Source: Vibrio ulleungensis (lineage in GTDB: Bacteria > Pseudomonadota > Gammaproteobacteria > Enterobacterales > Vibrionaceae). Taken from it: a stretch of 64,000 nucleotides of DNA. The translations under genes and the position numbers were made by a program. The notes beneath the pieces are model-generated. The model was not told the origin of the DNA. It saw only the letters and a program-made list of their open reading frames with translations, and did not search any database. The stretch lies in assembly GCF_016900875.1 (NCBI RefSeq), contig NZ_JAFEUM010000002.1, forward strand, positions 496,001 through 560,000, written 5' to 3'. This document shows positions 41,692-52,033 of this stretch, one piece after another (the first letter of the stretch is position 1; each line of letters opens with the position of its first letter).

Positions 41692-41709
41692 TTAGAGGAA
41701 ATCCTCTAA
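41692..41709 (-). repeat. 18-bp perfect palindrome in the cmk leader
   Basis: TTAGAGGAAATCCTCTAA: 8-bp arms around AA. It lies just downstream of the probable cmk transcription start and could form a 5' mRNA hairpin or an operator. Confidence 0.6.
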
Positions 41710-41721
41710 ATTTTGGCGCGG

Positions 41722-41750
41722 ATTATACAGGAAGCTGCATAGATACAAAA
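41722..41750 (-). promoter_or_regulatory. Sigma-70 promoter of cmk-rpsA
   Basis: On the minus strand a perfect TATAAT (41727-41722), preceded after about 16 nt by TTTGTA. It sits 56 nt upstream of the cmk start codon. Confidence 0.6.
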
Positions 41751-41844
41751 GCCATTAAACCTTACTCAAAATTTGCAAACCGCTAACCTTGCCAATTTGT
41801 AATACAATATTATCAAGGATCATTCACTACTGAAGAATCACAAC

Positions 41845-42876
41845 ATGAACACTTATCCACTCTTTGCGGTTACTCTTCTCACCTCTAGCCTCGCCTATGC
41901 CAATTCTGACTCAATTTCTCATTTACAATTAGACGCCACTGTTTCTCCAGCACACAATTTCGATCTGTCAAAATGGAAAATTAACTTACCAGAGCTCGAA
42001 ACTGAAGGTTCTAGAAAAGGCAAAACTGTAGAGATAAATAAGCACCAACTCTCTAGTACTAACGAATCTTACTCTCACCCAAAGTGGTTCTATACCGATC
42101 CGCAAACAGGGGCCATGACGTTTGTCGCACCTAATGATGCACCGACCACGCCCAATAGTAGTAATACGCGCAGTGAATTGCGCGCTATGTTGGGCGACAA
42201 AGCGCACTCACCAAGCAACAACTTTGCTATCGCAACCCATAACAATGCGGACGAGTTTGCGGCTATTGGGGGTCAAATGAGCGCAACTCTCTCGGTGGAT
42301 AATGTTAGTACCAGTGGCAAGCATTCACACAACGGTGCTTTTAGTGTAGTGATCGGCCAAATCCATGGTTCGCATAACGAACCACTAAAAATCTCTTATC
42401 GTAAGTTGCCAGAGCACGAATTTGGTTCGTTAGTATGGGCCTATGAGCTAAACCCAAGCCCAGAGCAACAAGATGCGGTTGATGACAAAGGCAAAAAGCT
42501 TCGTCAGGACATTCGTCACAATGTGTTTGGGCAATTCGACCTGCGCCGAGGTGATGAGGACCCTATTGATGGTATTAAACTTGGTGAAGTATTCAGCTAT
42601 GACGTCAATGTTGAAGGCACAATCATGACACTCACATTCGTCAAGCACCCTAATACGCCCAAAGCAGAAACTAAAACTTACCAAGTTGATTTAGCCGAGG
42701 GCAACTATCAGGATCACGAAGTCGATCTTGGGTATGGTCAAGATTGGATGTATTACAAAGCGGGTGCTTACAACCAATGCAACACCAAAGCATCGAGCAC
42801 AGCCTGTGAGTGGCGTGGCATGGATGCGGGTGATTTTGTAAAGGTAAGGTTTTACGAGTTGGAACTAAACCAATAA
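41845..42876 (+). CDS. Secreted alginate lyase, polysaccharide lyase family 7
   Basis: A 343-residue protein with a signal peptide (MNTYPLFAVTLLTSSLAYA). The PL7 catalytic motifs are all present: RSELR (residues 109-113), QIH (172-174) and YYKAGAYNQ (303-311, family YxKxGxYNQ). Family mechanism: beta-elimination with His and Tyr, Arg/Gln neutralising the uronate. QIH instead of QVH usually goes with cleavage involving guluronate. N-terminal FDLSKWKINLPEL is also typical. No carbohydrate-binding module and no lipobox, so likely periplasmic or released. Monocistronic between cmk and an unknown pair; no transport genes adjacent. Confidence 0.93.
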   Translation: MNTYPLFAVTLLTSSLAYANSDSISHLQLDATVSPAHNFDLSKWKINLPELETEGSRKGKTVEINKHQLSSTNESYSHPKWFYTDPQTGAMTFVAPNDAPTTPNSSNTRSELRAMLGDKAHSPSNNFAIATHNNADEFAAIGGQMSATLSVDNVSTSGKHSHNGAFSVVIGQIHGSHNEPLKISYRKLPEHEFGSLVWAYELNPSPEQQDAVDDKGKKLRQDIRHNVFGQFDLRRGDEDPIDGIKLGEVFSYDVNVEGTIMTLTFVKHPNTPKAETKTYQVDLAEGNYQDHEVDLGYGQDWMYYKAGAYNQCNTKASSTACEWRGMDAGDFVKVRFYELELNQ

Positions 42877-43213
42877 CTGCAAGTTACCTCATTGTTCAAT
42901 CCAATTACGCTCACACAGCAAGTCTACTGCGCAGCAGTTACGTTTTTAGGTAACTACTGCCAGTGTAACCCTCACACACAATTAGTAACAATTCTCATTC
43001 CCCTCACTCGTCTCTAGCTGAATCGGCTTAAACGCTAAGCTCCACACTACATTTACAACAATAAATGCATTAGAAACAAATACTTACAACTTTTCTTGGT
43101 AAGTGTTTGTTTTGTGAGTAAAAACTCAACTCTAAAACCCAATAATTGATTTTACAGTCTTGTATACCCTTAAATGCATATGGTGCATTACGCACTACAA
43201 AAAAGGGATAGAA
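42877..43213 (+). other. Intergenic region after the alginate lyase
   Basis: 337 nt without a credible gene. It contains an imperfect hairpin CAGCAGTTAC / GTAACTACTG (42932-42959) that may end the lyase transcript though no T tract follows, then A+T-rich sequence that probably holds the promoter of the lipoprotein pair; I cannot place a specific promoter. Confidence 0.45.
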
Positions 43214-43501
43214 ATGAAAAGGATCAGTTTAGGCATATTCATTGTGTTGTTAACTGGTTGTGGTGGCTCGGACAGTGGAAAAGAGCAAGACGAGAGTCAG
43301 GCTTCTTTTACTCAGGGGGATTTAAAAAAGAACCCTGAAATCATTGTCGATCAAGAGACAGGAATGACGCTTGAACAGATAACTGTTTCAAGCGACGAGA
43401 CGACAACCGTAACACTCAAAAATAATGAAGTATTTTCTTTAACCAGTAGCGAATCAAAAGCCGAAGCTCTGGTTATTAAGGGATCATTAACAATTAAATA
43501 A
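43214..43501 (+). CDS. Small lipoprotein of unknown function
   Basis: A 95-residue protein with a lipoprotein signal: MKRISLGIFIVLLTGC, lipobox LTGC with Cys16, followed by GGSDSGKEQDES, a flexible acidic linker; Gly at +2 favours outer-membrane sorting. The C-terminal ~45 residues alternate hydrophobic and polar residues (EQITVSSDETTTVTLKNNEV then FSLTSSESKAEALVIKGSL), suggesting a small all-beta domain. The start is the ATG at 43214 behind AAAGGGATAGAA. The next gene begins 15 nt after its stop, so they are cotranscribed. No family recognised. Confidence 0.7.
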   Translation: MKRISLGIFIVLLTGCGGSDSGKEQDESQASFTQGDLKKNPEIIVDQETGMTLEQITVSSDETTTVTLKNNEVFSLTSSESKAEALVIKGSLTIK

Positions 43502-43516
43502 ATGGAATTATTGACT

Positions 43517-44380
43517 ATGAATAAAAAATTAACTTTGGTTGCGCTAGCGTCACTATTCAGCATGCCCGTAATGGCTAACAATGCGGTGCTCAACGTTGAG
43601 GGGCAGATTCAAATAAATGGTACGACTGTTATCGGTGCTGATGGAAAAGTTGCTTCAAGTGCGCTGCCTAGCACTACCGGTGGTAACACCATTGAGTTGG
43701 ATAAGTATTCAAAAAACTTAGGCCTATACACATACGTATCTACACAAACTCGTCATATGAGTGATATGGATGGCAATTATTGGACAGTTGAGCATGTTTG
43801 TACTGAAGTAGAAACCCTCTCAAGCTTTACACAAGGTAGCTATGAAGAAATTTGTACTGAAGACGGTGTAGAAGTCGCGAGATACACTGGTTCATGGATA
43901 GACAACCTAGATGGTACTGAGACTTACAGTTGGACGTACTTCAACGGCCAAAATAATGTTACGGAAACTCGAACTGTAAGAATAGACGAGCTAACCAACT
44001 ACCCAAGTTTCGTTAATGCCGGTGCAAAATACCTTGAAGCTAGTACGGAAACTATCATTGAAACTGATTCATCTTGGGACGACGTTGGAGAGACCTACAA
44101 AAACTTAAATTCAATTGTAATTTTCACGACGCTTCCTTCACACAATGACTTTGCCGATTGCGTAGTGTATGAACGAGGGAACTACTATGACTATGTAATT
44201 GAGGGGGCGGTTAATGTTAGATGCCAAGGTGTTGGAGATGTCGAAAACTTAACCTATAACGGCGGTTACAAACTTGTGGATTACACCCCACACGCTGCCG
44301 CTAGATCTAGTAATAACGTTCAAAAAGCCTATTCGGCGAAAGATTTGATCAAATCTAAGATTCGACAAGCTACTAAGTAG
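43517..44380 (+). CDS. Secreted four-cysteine protein of unknown function
   Basis: A 287-residue protein with signal peptide MNKKLTLVALASLFSMPVMA. The mature N-terminus (NAVLNVEGQIQINGTTVIGA) is strand-like with a short Ser/Thr/Gly linker after it. The body is rich in Tyr, Trp, Thr and acidic residues and has two cysteine pairs (VEHVC...EEIC and FADC...VRC) that could form disulfides. The tail is basic (KAYSAKDLIKSKIRQATK). The chosen start (43517) gives a clean signal peptide; an ATG five codons upstream directly follows the lipoprotein stop. No recognised domain; likely an outer-surface or periplasmic partner of the lipoprotein. Confidence 0.7.
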   Translation: MNKKLTLVALASLFSMPVMANNAVLNVEGQIQINGTTVIGADGKVASSALPSTTGGNTIELDKYSKNLGLYTYVSTQTRHMSDMDGNYWTVEHVCTEVETLSSFTQGSYEEICTEDGVEVARYTGSWIDNLDGTETYSWTYFNGQNNVTETRTVRIDELTNYPSFVNAGAKYLEASTETIIETDSSWDDVGETYKNLNSIVIFTTLPSHNDFADCVVYERGNYYDYVIEGAVNVRCQGVGDVENLTYNGGYKLVDYTPHAAARSSNNVQKAYSAKDLIKSKIRQATK

Positions 44381-44430
44381 TTTAGTGCCATTTATGGGTT
44401 AATCACCCCATAGTGTTATGTCAGTAAGTT

Positions 44431-44462
44431 TCTTGGGTCGCGCTTTGTTGCAAGACCCAAGA
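44431..44462. terminator. Hairpin between the unknown pair and sohB
   Basis: TCTTGGGTC / GACCCAAGA, a perfect 9-bp stem with a 14-nt loop, between convergent genes. A second, weaker stem ATGGG/CCCAT lies just upstream. T tracts are weak. Confidence 0.6.
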
Positions 44463-44486
44463 TATTAAACCAAGGCTGTAAATATC

Positions 44487-45545
44487 TTAAACGATCGGCT
44501 TTTGCCCACGTTCAATCAACTTAAGCAGCGAGCGATCAACTAATTGAGCGCCGCCACCGGCCACTTTATCGGCCAGCTTTTTCTTCTCGACATAGTGAAC
44601 CGCTAATACTGTCTTATCTTTACAGGCTTCTATCACCACATCGTCAGAGGTTGTGATGTCGTCCACCAGCCCTAGATCTTTTGCTTGTGTACCAAACCAA
44701 TGCTCACCTGTTGCGACTTTATCTAATTCAAGATCAGGTCGGCGCTGCGCGATAAAGTCTTTAAACAAGCCGTGAGTCTCTTCAAGCTCTTGCTTGAATT
44801 TATCTCTGGCTTTATCGGTGTTTTCACCAAACATAGTCAGTGTTCGCTTATATTCACCTGCCGTCAGCTGCTCAAATTCAATGTCGTGTTTTTTGAGTAA
44901 CTTATTGAAGTTTGGAAGCTGGGCAATAACACCAATGGAGCCCACAATGGCAAATGGGGCTGCGACAATTTTGTCTGCAACACAGGCCATCATGTATCCA
45001 CCACTTGCCGCAACCTTATCGACAGAGATTGTTAACGGCAATTTTGCTGCCTTTATGCGATCGAGCTGAGACGAAGCCAATCCATACCCATGGACCATAC
45101 CACCACCGGATTCCAATCGAACAAGGACTTCATCGCCCTCTCGTGCAACCGCTAAGATTGCGGTAATTTCTTCACGAAGGGGGGCCACCTCTTTAGCATC
45201 GATACTGCCTTTAAAGTCCAGCACAAAAAGGTGCGGTTTGCGTTTTTCGTCTAGTCCGCCGTCTTTGACCGCTTGCTTGATCTCTTTATCACGCGATTTT
45301 TGCTTCTCTTTTTCCGCTTTTTTATGAGCCTTGTCGCGCGCTTTAATAAACGATGCATCGTGCAGATGATGCTCCATCAGTTCGATGTTGGTCTTATACT
45401 GCTCCGATAAATTAGTGATTTTCAGGCTGCCCTTTTGACCGCCCTTTGAATTGACCGATTTAGCGATGACCATAATCACAATAATAGCGATGACAAAGGT
45501 CGCGATTTTGGCCAAAAATAGTCCATAGTCGAGCAAAAATTCCAA
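44487..45545 (-). CDS. sohB: Inner-membrane protease SohB (S49 family)
   Basis: A 352-residue serine protease related to signal peptide peptidase. N-terminal transmembrane helix (about 8-26), a charged linker rich in Lys/Glu, then the S49 core: VRLESGGGMVHGYGLAS, nucleophile Ser in VDKVAASGGYMMACVADK, and the general-base Lys in TAGEYKRTLTMFGENT. Length fits SohB (about 350). Divergent from yciK across 76 nt. Confidence 0.94.
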   Translation of the reverse strand: MEFLLDYGLFLAKIATFVIAIIVIMVIAKSVNSKGGQKGSLKITNLSEQYKTNIELMEHHLHDASFIKARDKAHKKAEKEKQKSRDKEIKQAVKDGGLDEKRKPHLFVLDFKGSIDAKEVAPLREEITAILAVAREGDEVLVRLESGGGMVHGYGLASSQLDRIKAAKLPLTISVDKVAASGGYMMACVADKIVAAPFAIVGSIGVIAQLPNFNKLLKKHDIEFEQLTAGEYKRTLTMFGENTDKARDKFKQELEETHGLFKDFIAQRRPDLELDKVATGEHWFGTQAKDLGLVDDITTSDDVVIEACKDKTVLAVHYVEKKKLADKVAGGGAQLVDRSLLKLIERGQKPIV

Positions 45546-45621
45546 TGTAGTATCCTCAGTAACTCAATTTGGTGTAAGGTATTGCACCGTCATAATACCG
45601 AAATAAACAAGGAAAAGTAGA

Positions 45622-46365
45622 GTGGATTATCAAGTTGAGCCCCAAGCCTTAAAAGACCACGTTATTTTAGTGACCGGAGCCGGTGCTGGAATTGGCAAAC
45701 AAGCAGCTATGTCTTATGCAGAACATGGCGCAACAGTCATTTTACTTGGCAAGACGGTTAATAAGCTCGAGGCCACATTTGATGAGATCGTTGCTGCTGG
45801 CTTTCCTGAACCCGCGATCGTGCCTCTTGATCTAAAAGGTGCGTCTAAGCAGAATTATCTCGATATGGTCGACACCATAGAGCAAGAATACGGTCGTCTA
45901 GATGGGATTCTTCATAACGCAAGTTTGCTTGGCATGATCGGCCCATTTGAACATATTGAAGAAGACAGCTTTGATGACCTCATGCAGGTAAATGTAAAAG
46001 CCGAACTTCTTATGACCCAAGCTGCGCTGCCACTGCTGCGCAAAGCGCCTCAAGGACGTGTTGTGTTTACATCCTCCACTGTAGGCCATTCTGGACGTGC
46101 CTTATGGGGTGCTTACGCAATCTCAAAATTTGCCACCGAAGGAATGATGCAAGTGCTGGCCGATGAAATGTCCATTACTAACGTACGCATTAACGCGATC
46201 AATCCAGGAGCAACTCGCACTAACATGCGGGCTCAAGCCTACCCTGCGGAAGATGCAAATATGCTTAAAACCCCTTTAGAGCTTATGCCGTTATATCTAT
46301 ATTTAATGTCGGCAGAAAGCCAAGACATTAATGGGCAATGTATTGATGCTCAACCAAAACGCTAA
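45622..46365 (+). CDS. yciK: SDR family oxidoreductase YciK
   Basis: A 247-residue short-chain dehydrogenase: TGAGAGIGKQAAMSYAEHGA, LHNASLLGMIGPFE, Ser of FTSSTVGHSGRALWGAYAISK with YxxxK, and INPGATRTNMRAQAYPAEDA, which matches E. coli YciK. Starts with GTG at 45622. Substrate uncertain. Followed by a terminator. Confidence 0.9.
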   Translation: MDYQVEPQALKDHVILVTGAGAGIGKQAAMSYAEHGATVILLGKTVNKLEATFDEIVAAGFPEPAIVPLDLKGASKQNYLDMVDTIEQEYGRLDGILHNASLLGMIGPFEHIEEDSFDDLMQVNVKAELLMTQAALPLLRKAPQGRVVFTSSTVGHSGRALWGAYAISKFATEGMMQVLADEMSITNVRINAINPGATRTNMRAQAYPAEDANMLKTPLELMPLYLYLMSAESQDINGQCIDAQPKR

Positions 46366-46367
46366 TT

Positions 46368-46394
46368 AAAAAGTGCCTGCAAAGGCGCTTTTTT
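46368..46394 (+). terminator. Terminator after yciK
   Basis: AAAAAGTGCC, loop TGCAAA, GGCGCTTTTTT with one G-U pair and a T tract, directly after the yciK stop. Confidence 0.85.
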
Positions 46395-46432
46395 ACTCAT
46401 TAGCGACCACTTTCTCATCACAAGGAGTTTCT

Positions 46433-47116
46433 ATGCCAAAAGTACTTATTACAGGAGCAAACCGCGGGATTGGATTAGGGTTAGTTCAACAATACTTAAA
46501 AGATGGGTGGCGCGTTCATGCAACGGCGCGAGATTTTGAACAAGCAGGTGAACTCACCACGTTGTCAGCCAACCCGCAATTGTCACTGCATCAACTGGAT
46601 GTCACCGACTATGCCGCCGTGGAGCGATTGGCAGAGGAGCTCAATGACATCGATCTGTTAATCAACAACGCAGGCTACTACGGCCCCAAAAATTATGGGC
46701 TAGGTCAAACGGACCAAAAAGAGTGGCGACATGTCTTTGAGGTCAATACGATTGCACCACTAAAGCTGGTTGAAGCGTTATTGCCAAACCTTTCAAGAGG
46801 CGAGCACAAAAAGATCGTCTGTATCAGTTCCAAAGTTGGCTCTATGCAAGAAAACACTTCCGGAGGCGGGTATATTTACCGGTCCTCGAAAGCAGCACTC
46901 AATTCGGTGGTTAAAAGTCTGTCGAATGATTTGTCTAAGGATGGGTTCACTGTGTTAGCGTTACACCCAGGTTGGGTTCGAACGAATATGGGCGGACCTA
47001 ATGCACTGATTGACGTTGCACAATCCACCGTTGGTCTTTTTAATGTTATTGCGAATGCTGGCAGGAAGGACTCTGGACGCTTCTTAAACTATGACGGTAC
47101 AGAGCTTCCTTGGTAA
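46433..47116 (+). CDS. Short-chain dehydrogenase (C-factor-like SDR)
   Basis: A 227-residue SDR: TGANRGIGLGLVQQYLKDGW, LINNAGYYGPKNYG, catalytic KIVCISSKVGSMQENTSGGG with YRSSK, and ALHPGWVRTNMGGPNALIDV, the pattern of sniffer/CsgA-type SDRs. The start at 46433 follows AAGGAGTTTCT; 20 upstream in-frame codons run through the yciK terminator and are not coding. Substrate unknown. Confidence 0.87.
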   Translation: MPKVLITGANRGIGLGLVQQYLKDGWRVHATARDFEQAGELTTLSANPQLSLHQLDVTDYAAVERLAEELNDIDLLINNAGYYGPKNYGLGQTDQKEWRHVFEVNTIAPLKLVEALLPNLSRGEHKKIVCISSKVGSMQENTSGGGYIYRSSKAALNSVVKSLSNDLSKDGFTVLALHPGWVRTNMGGPNALIDVAQSTVGLFNVIANAGRKDSGRFLNYDGTELPW

Positions 47117-47135
47117 ACAAACGAAGACAATGACG

Positions 47136-49076
47136 TCATGATCGTTTTCTATAGGTCGATCGCTTCTTTCTAAACGTGGCATTAGCCGGAGGTAAATTCC
47201 TGAGTGATTCAGGAATTGTGCCATTGCTGCTCTGATCAATAAGAGCCTGTAACGATTGGGTCAGCGGCAACATAAAGTGGCTATAAGATTCTTTCTTTTC
47301 CACAATATTTTGCAACTGATGCTCCCAATGTGCGGTCATGTCTGGAAAGGTTGACTGCTCTGGTAACGCACCAATTAATCCACGTCCGGCAGGTGTCGAC
47401 AGCATCGATTTACCCTTGCGATTGATTAACCCTCGCTTTACCAGTAAATCGAGTATCCCTGCGCGGGTCGCTTCAGTGCCTAGCCCGTCTGTCTCGCGCA
47501 GAATCTTTTTCAGTTGAGTATCCTGCACAAATCGTGAAATGCCCGTCATTGCTTGCAGTAACGTCGCTTCGGTAAAATGCTTTGGCGGCTCTGTGAGTTT
47601 TTCTTTCAATTCACTACCAACACATAGATGAGCGCTACCCACGGATAATTTAGGAATAAACGCGCTCTCTGGCTCGTTAGATGCAGAGCTATTTTGGGGT
47701 TTTGATGCGCGCTCAAGTAGAGACCGCCATCCCGGGGACAACAGGGTTTTCCCTTTTGCAGTAAACTCGCCTCCTTCGATTTCAAACCCCAGTCGAGCTT
47801 CGGCGTACTCAGCGGCCGGATAAAACTGCATCAAGTACTGTCTCGCGATAAGCTGATACACATTAGCCTCATCTTTACCTAAAGTCGCACTTCTTAAAGA
47901 CTTACTGGTTGGAATAATCGCGTGGTGCGCCTCGACCTTAGCGTCATTCCACGCTTTTGAACGCAGCGCGGTATTCGCACCTTGTACGGCGCTTTGAAGC
48001 GGCTGGCTATTATTGCTGATTGCGGAAAGTACGCTACTTGCTTCGCTAAAATGCCCTTTCGGTAAATAACGACAATCGGAACGAGGATAAGTGATTAACT
48101 TGTGTTTCTCATACAACCCCTGACAGGTATCGAGAACTTGCTGAGCACTCATGCCAAAGCGCTTGGACGCGTCAATTTGCAATGCTGATAACGAGTAAGG
48201 CAACGGTGCATTTTGCTTGCTGGTTTTGTGTTCAGTGAGTGTCACCGTCGCTGGCTGGTTGGCGATTTTTTTTGCCACATGCTCAACCAATTGACGGTTC
48301 AACACCCGCCCTTCTTCGTCTTGCCACGCTTCACAGGCTTTACTGGGCTTCCACTTAGCGATCACCGTACCACTTGGATTATCTACGGCAACATGCGCCT
48401 CAAGGGTGTAATAGGTTTTTGCCACAAAATTTTCTATTTCTTGGTCTCTTCGTACCACCAAACCCAAGACCGGAGTTTGCACACGGCCCACTGACAGCAC
48501 ACCTTGATAACCCGCTTTTTGACCAAGCAACGTATACGCACGTGTCATGTTCATCCCATAAAGCCAATCTGCGCGTGAGCGCGCTAAAGCCGACACCGAT
48601 AGTGGTACAAACTCTTGATTGCTTTTAAGTTGCGATAGGGCTTTTTTGACTGCGCTTAAGTTTAAGTCACTGATGAGTAAACGAGAGATAGTCTGCTTTT
48701 TTGCTTTAGGCACTTTGCAATAATCGATCACTTCATCGACTAACAGCTGCCCTTCTCTGTCAGGGTCGCCTGCGTGAATGATTTCATTGCTGGATTTAAT
48801 CAGCTTTTTCACGACCGTCAGTTGCTTTGAGGAGGTTTTTCGAGGCTTTAATATCCATTGGTCTGGAACAATGGGTAAGTCAGCACTGTTCCATTTTTTG
48901 TAGCGACTGTCATATTCATCTGGATCGGCCTGCTCTAATAAGTGTCCGATGCACCAAGTGACCACAGAACCATCTGCGCACTGGATATACCCATTTTGTT
49001 TTGAGTGCGGTTTTGGTAGCGCATCAGCAATCGCGCGACCAAGACTGGGTTTTTCTGCAATATAGAGTCGTGTCAT
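47136..49076 (-). CDS. topB: DNA topoisomerase III TopB
   Basis: A 646-residue type IA topoisomerase that resolves precatenanes. Toprim start MTRLYIAEKPSLGRAIADAL, acidic metal site GDPDREGQLLVDEV, catalytic Tyr330 in LITYPRSDCRY, and LIQDTQLKKILRETDGLGTE-like helicase-interacting region with AGILDLLVKRGLI. No zinc ribbon at the C-terminus, as in E. coli TopB. The start at 49076 lies right after a terminator T tract; its ribosome site (GGAAGG) is inside that hairpin's 3' arm. Confidence 0.95.
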   Translation of the reverse strand: MTRLYIAEKPSLGRAIADALPKPHSKQNGYIQCADGSVVTWCIGHLLEQADPDEYDSRYKKWNSADLPIVPDQWILKPRKTSSKQLTVVKKLIKSSNEIIHAGDPDREGQLLVDEVIDYCKVPKAKKQTISRLLISDLNLSAVKKALSQLKSNQEFVPLSVSALARSRADWLYGMNMTRAYTLLGQKAGYQGVLSVGRVQTPVLGLVVRRDQEIENFVAKTYYTLEAHVAVDNPSGTVIAKWKPSKACEAWQDEEGRVLNRQLVEHVAKKIANQPATVTLTEHKTSKQNAPLPYSLSALQIDASKRFGMSAQQVLDTCQGLYEKHKLITYPRSDCRYLPKGHFSEASSVLSAISNNSQPLQSAVQGANTALRSKAWNDAKVEAHHAIIPTSKSLRSATLGKDEANVYQLIARQYLMQFYPAAEYAEARLGFEIEGGEFTAKGKTLLSPGWRSLLERASKPQNSSASNEPESAFIPKLSVGSAHLCVGSELKEKLTEPPKHFTEATLLQAMTGISRFVQDTQLKKILRETDGLGTEATRAGILDLLVKRGLINRKGKSMLSTPAGRGLIGALPEQSTFPDMTAHWEHQLQNIVEKKESYSHFMLPLTQSLQALIDQSSNGTIPESLRNLPPANATFRKKRSTYRKRS

Positions 49077-49104
49077 AAAAAAGGCCTTCCATGTGGAAGG
49101 CCTA
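49077..49104 (-). terminator. Terminator/leader hairpin between nitroreductase gene and topB
   Basis: AGGCCTTCC, 4-nt loop, GGAAGGCCT followed on the minus strand by TTTTT, then the topB ATG. It should end the nitroreductase transcript and at the same time hide the topB ribosome site in readthrough RNA. Confidence 0.85.
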
Positions 49105-49134
49105 TTATAATCAAATAACTGTGAATATATACAG

Positions 49135-49683
49135 CTACAAATAATCAACGAACTGACTGAGGTCACGCTCCGGCACTTTTAACGGCGTGCAACCCGCTGT
49201 TCCTAGATACAAAAAACCAACGATTTGATCGGTAGCGGCCAATTGTAATCCATCGTGCACGTGGCGACTGAACATCCACGGACCAGAGCGCCAAAACGCC
49301 TGAAAGCCTTGAGCAACGGCTGCCATTTGCATCGCATGGGCCGCGCAACCCGCCGACAAATGTTGCTCTAACGCAGGAACCTTAGGGTGCTCGGTGACTT
49401 TGGCAACCACAGTGATAACCATAGGTGCTCTAAATGGCGCTTTCGCAAGCTTTTCAATCACCTCTGGTTCGCTATTTTCAGCTTCAGCGGCGTCCACCAA
49501 CACATTGGCCAATCTTTTAAGACCATCACCTTTAGCAATAATGAATTGCCAAGGGGTAAGGTTGCCATGATCGGGTGCGCGTAAGCCCGCACGCAATATG
49601 TTTTCTAGCGCCTCACCGTCGGGCGCGGGCTCGCTCAGTTTAGCAATTGAGCGACGATTAAGCAGTAAATCCAATCCTTCCAT
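49135..49683 (-). CDS. NAD(P)H nitroreductase, YdjA family
   Basis: A 182-residue FMN-dependent nitroreductase. LLLNRRSIAKLSEPAPDGEA with RxS, LRAPDHGNLTPWQFIIAKGD, and the C-terminal IVGFLYLGTAGCTPLKVPER are typical of YdjA. The start at MEGLDLLLNRRS (49683) fits the family; the frame is open 12 codons further upstream. Physiological substrate unknown. Confidence 0.88.
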   Translation of the reverse strand: MEGLDLLLNRRSIAKLSEPAPDGEALENILRAGLRAPDHGNLTPWQFIIAKGDGLKRLANVLVDAAEAENSEPEVIEKLAKAPFRAPMVITVVAKVTEHPKVPALEQHLSAGCAAHAMQMAAVAQGFQAFWRSGPWMFSRHVHDGLQLAATDQIVGFLYLGTAGCTPLKVPERDLSQFVDYL

Positions 49684-49759
49684 ACAACGTCCATATTGGT
49701 GTGCCAACATGGTCAGCACAAACTAAGAATGATTTTCATTAACGTTATCACAGTTACGA

Positions 49760-51787
<2,028 letters not shown>

Positions 51788-51883
51788 TCAATTACTGTAA
51801 TCCACTACTCACAACCACTGGCTAGAATTGGCTCAAGGGAATGCGGTTTGGAGTAGTCCATTACGCGTATTGTCATTATTATT

Positions 51884-51896
51884 CTGGTCTGACCAC
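51884..51896. promoter_or_regulatory. FadR-like operator upstream of fadH
   Basis: CTGGTCTGACCAC, an exact match to the FadR core TGGTCyGACCA, about 110 nt upstream of fadH in the fadH-sppA gap. Expected role: control of fadH by long-chain acyl-CoA. The rest of the 270-nt gap holds the two divergent promoters, which I did not resolve. Confidence 0.7.
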
Positions 51897-52033
51897 GATA
51901 TCATTGTTGCTTCAAATTTCAAACAGTTGTTTACATAAATGCAACAAACATCAATCTACAGTTTGAATTATGAGAGCATTGACGTAGGATTGTTAAATCA
52001 AATCCTTGAATTCATACAGTTAAAGGGAATCGA

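Noticed and set aside
43100..43130. CRP-like site before the unknown lipoprotein (TTGTGA...ACTCAA)
   Set aside because: The half-sites do not match TGTGA-N6-TCACA well and the spacing is wrong.
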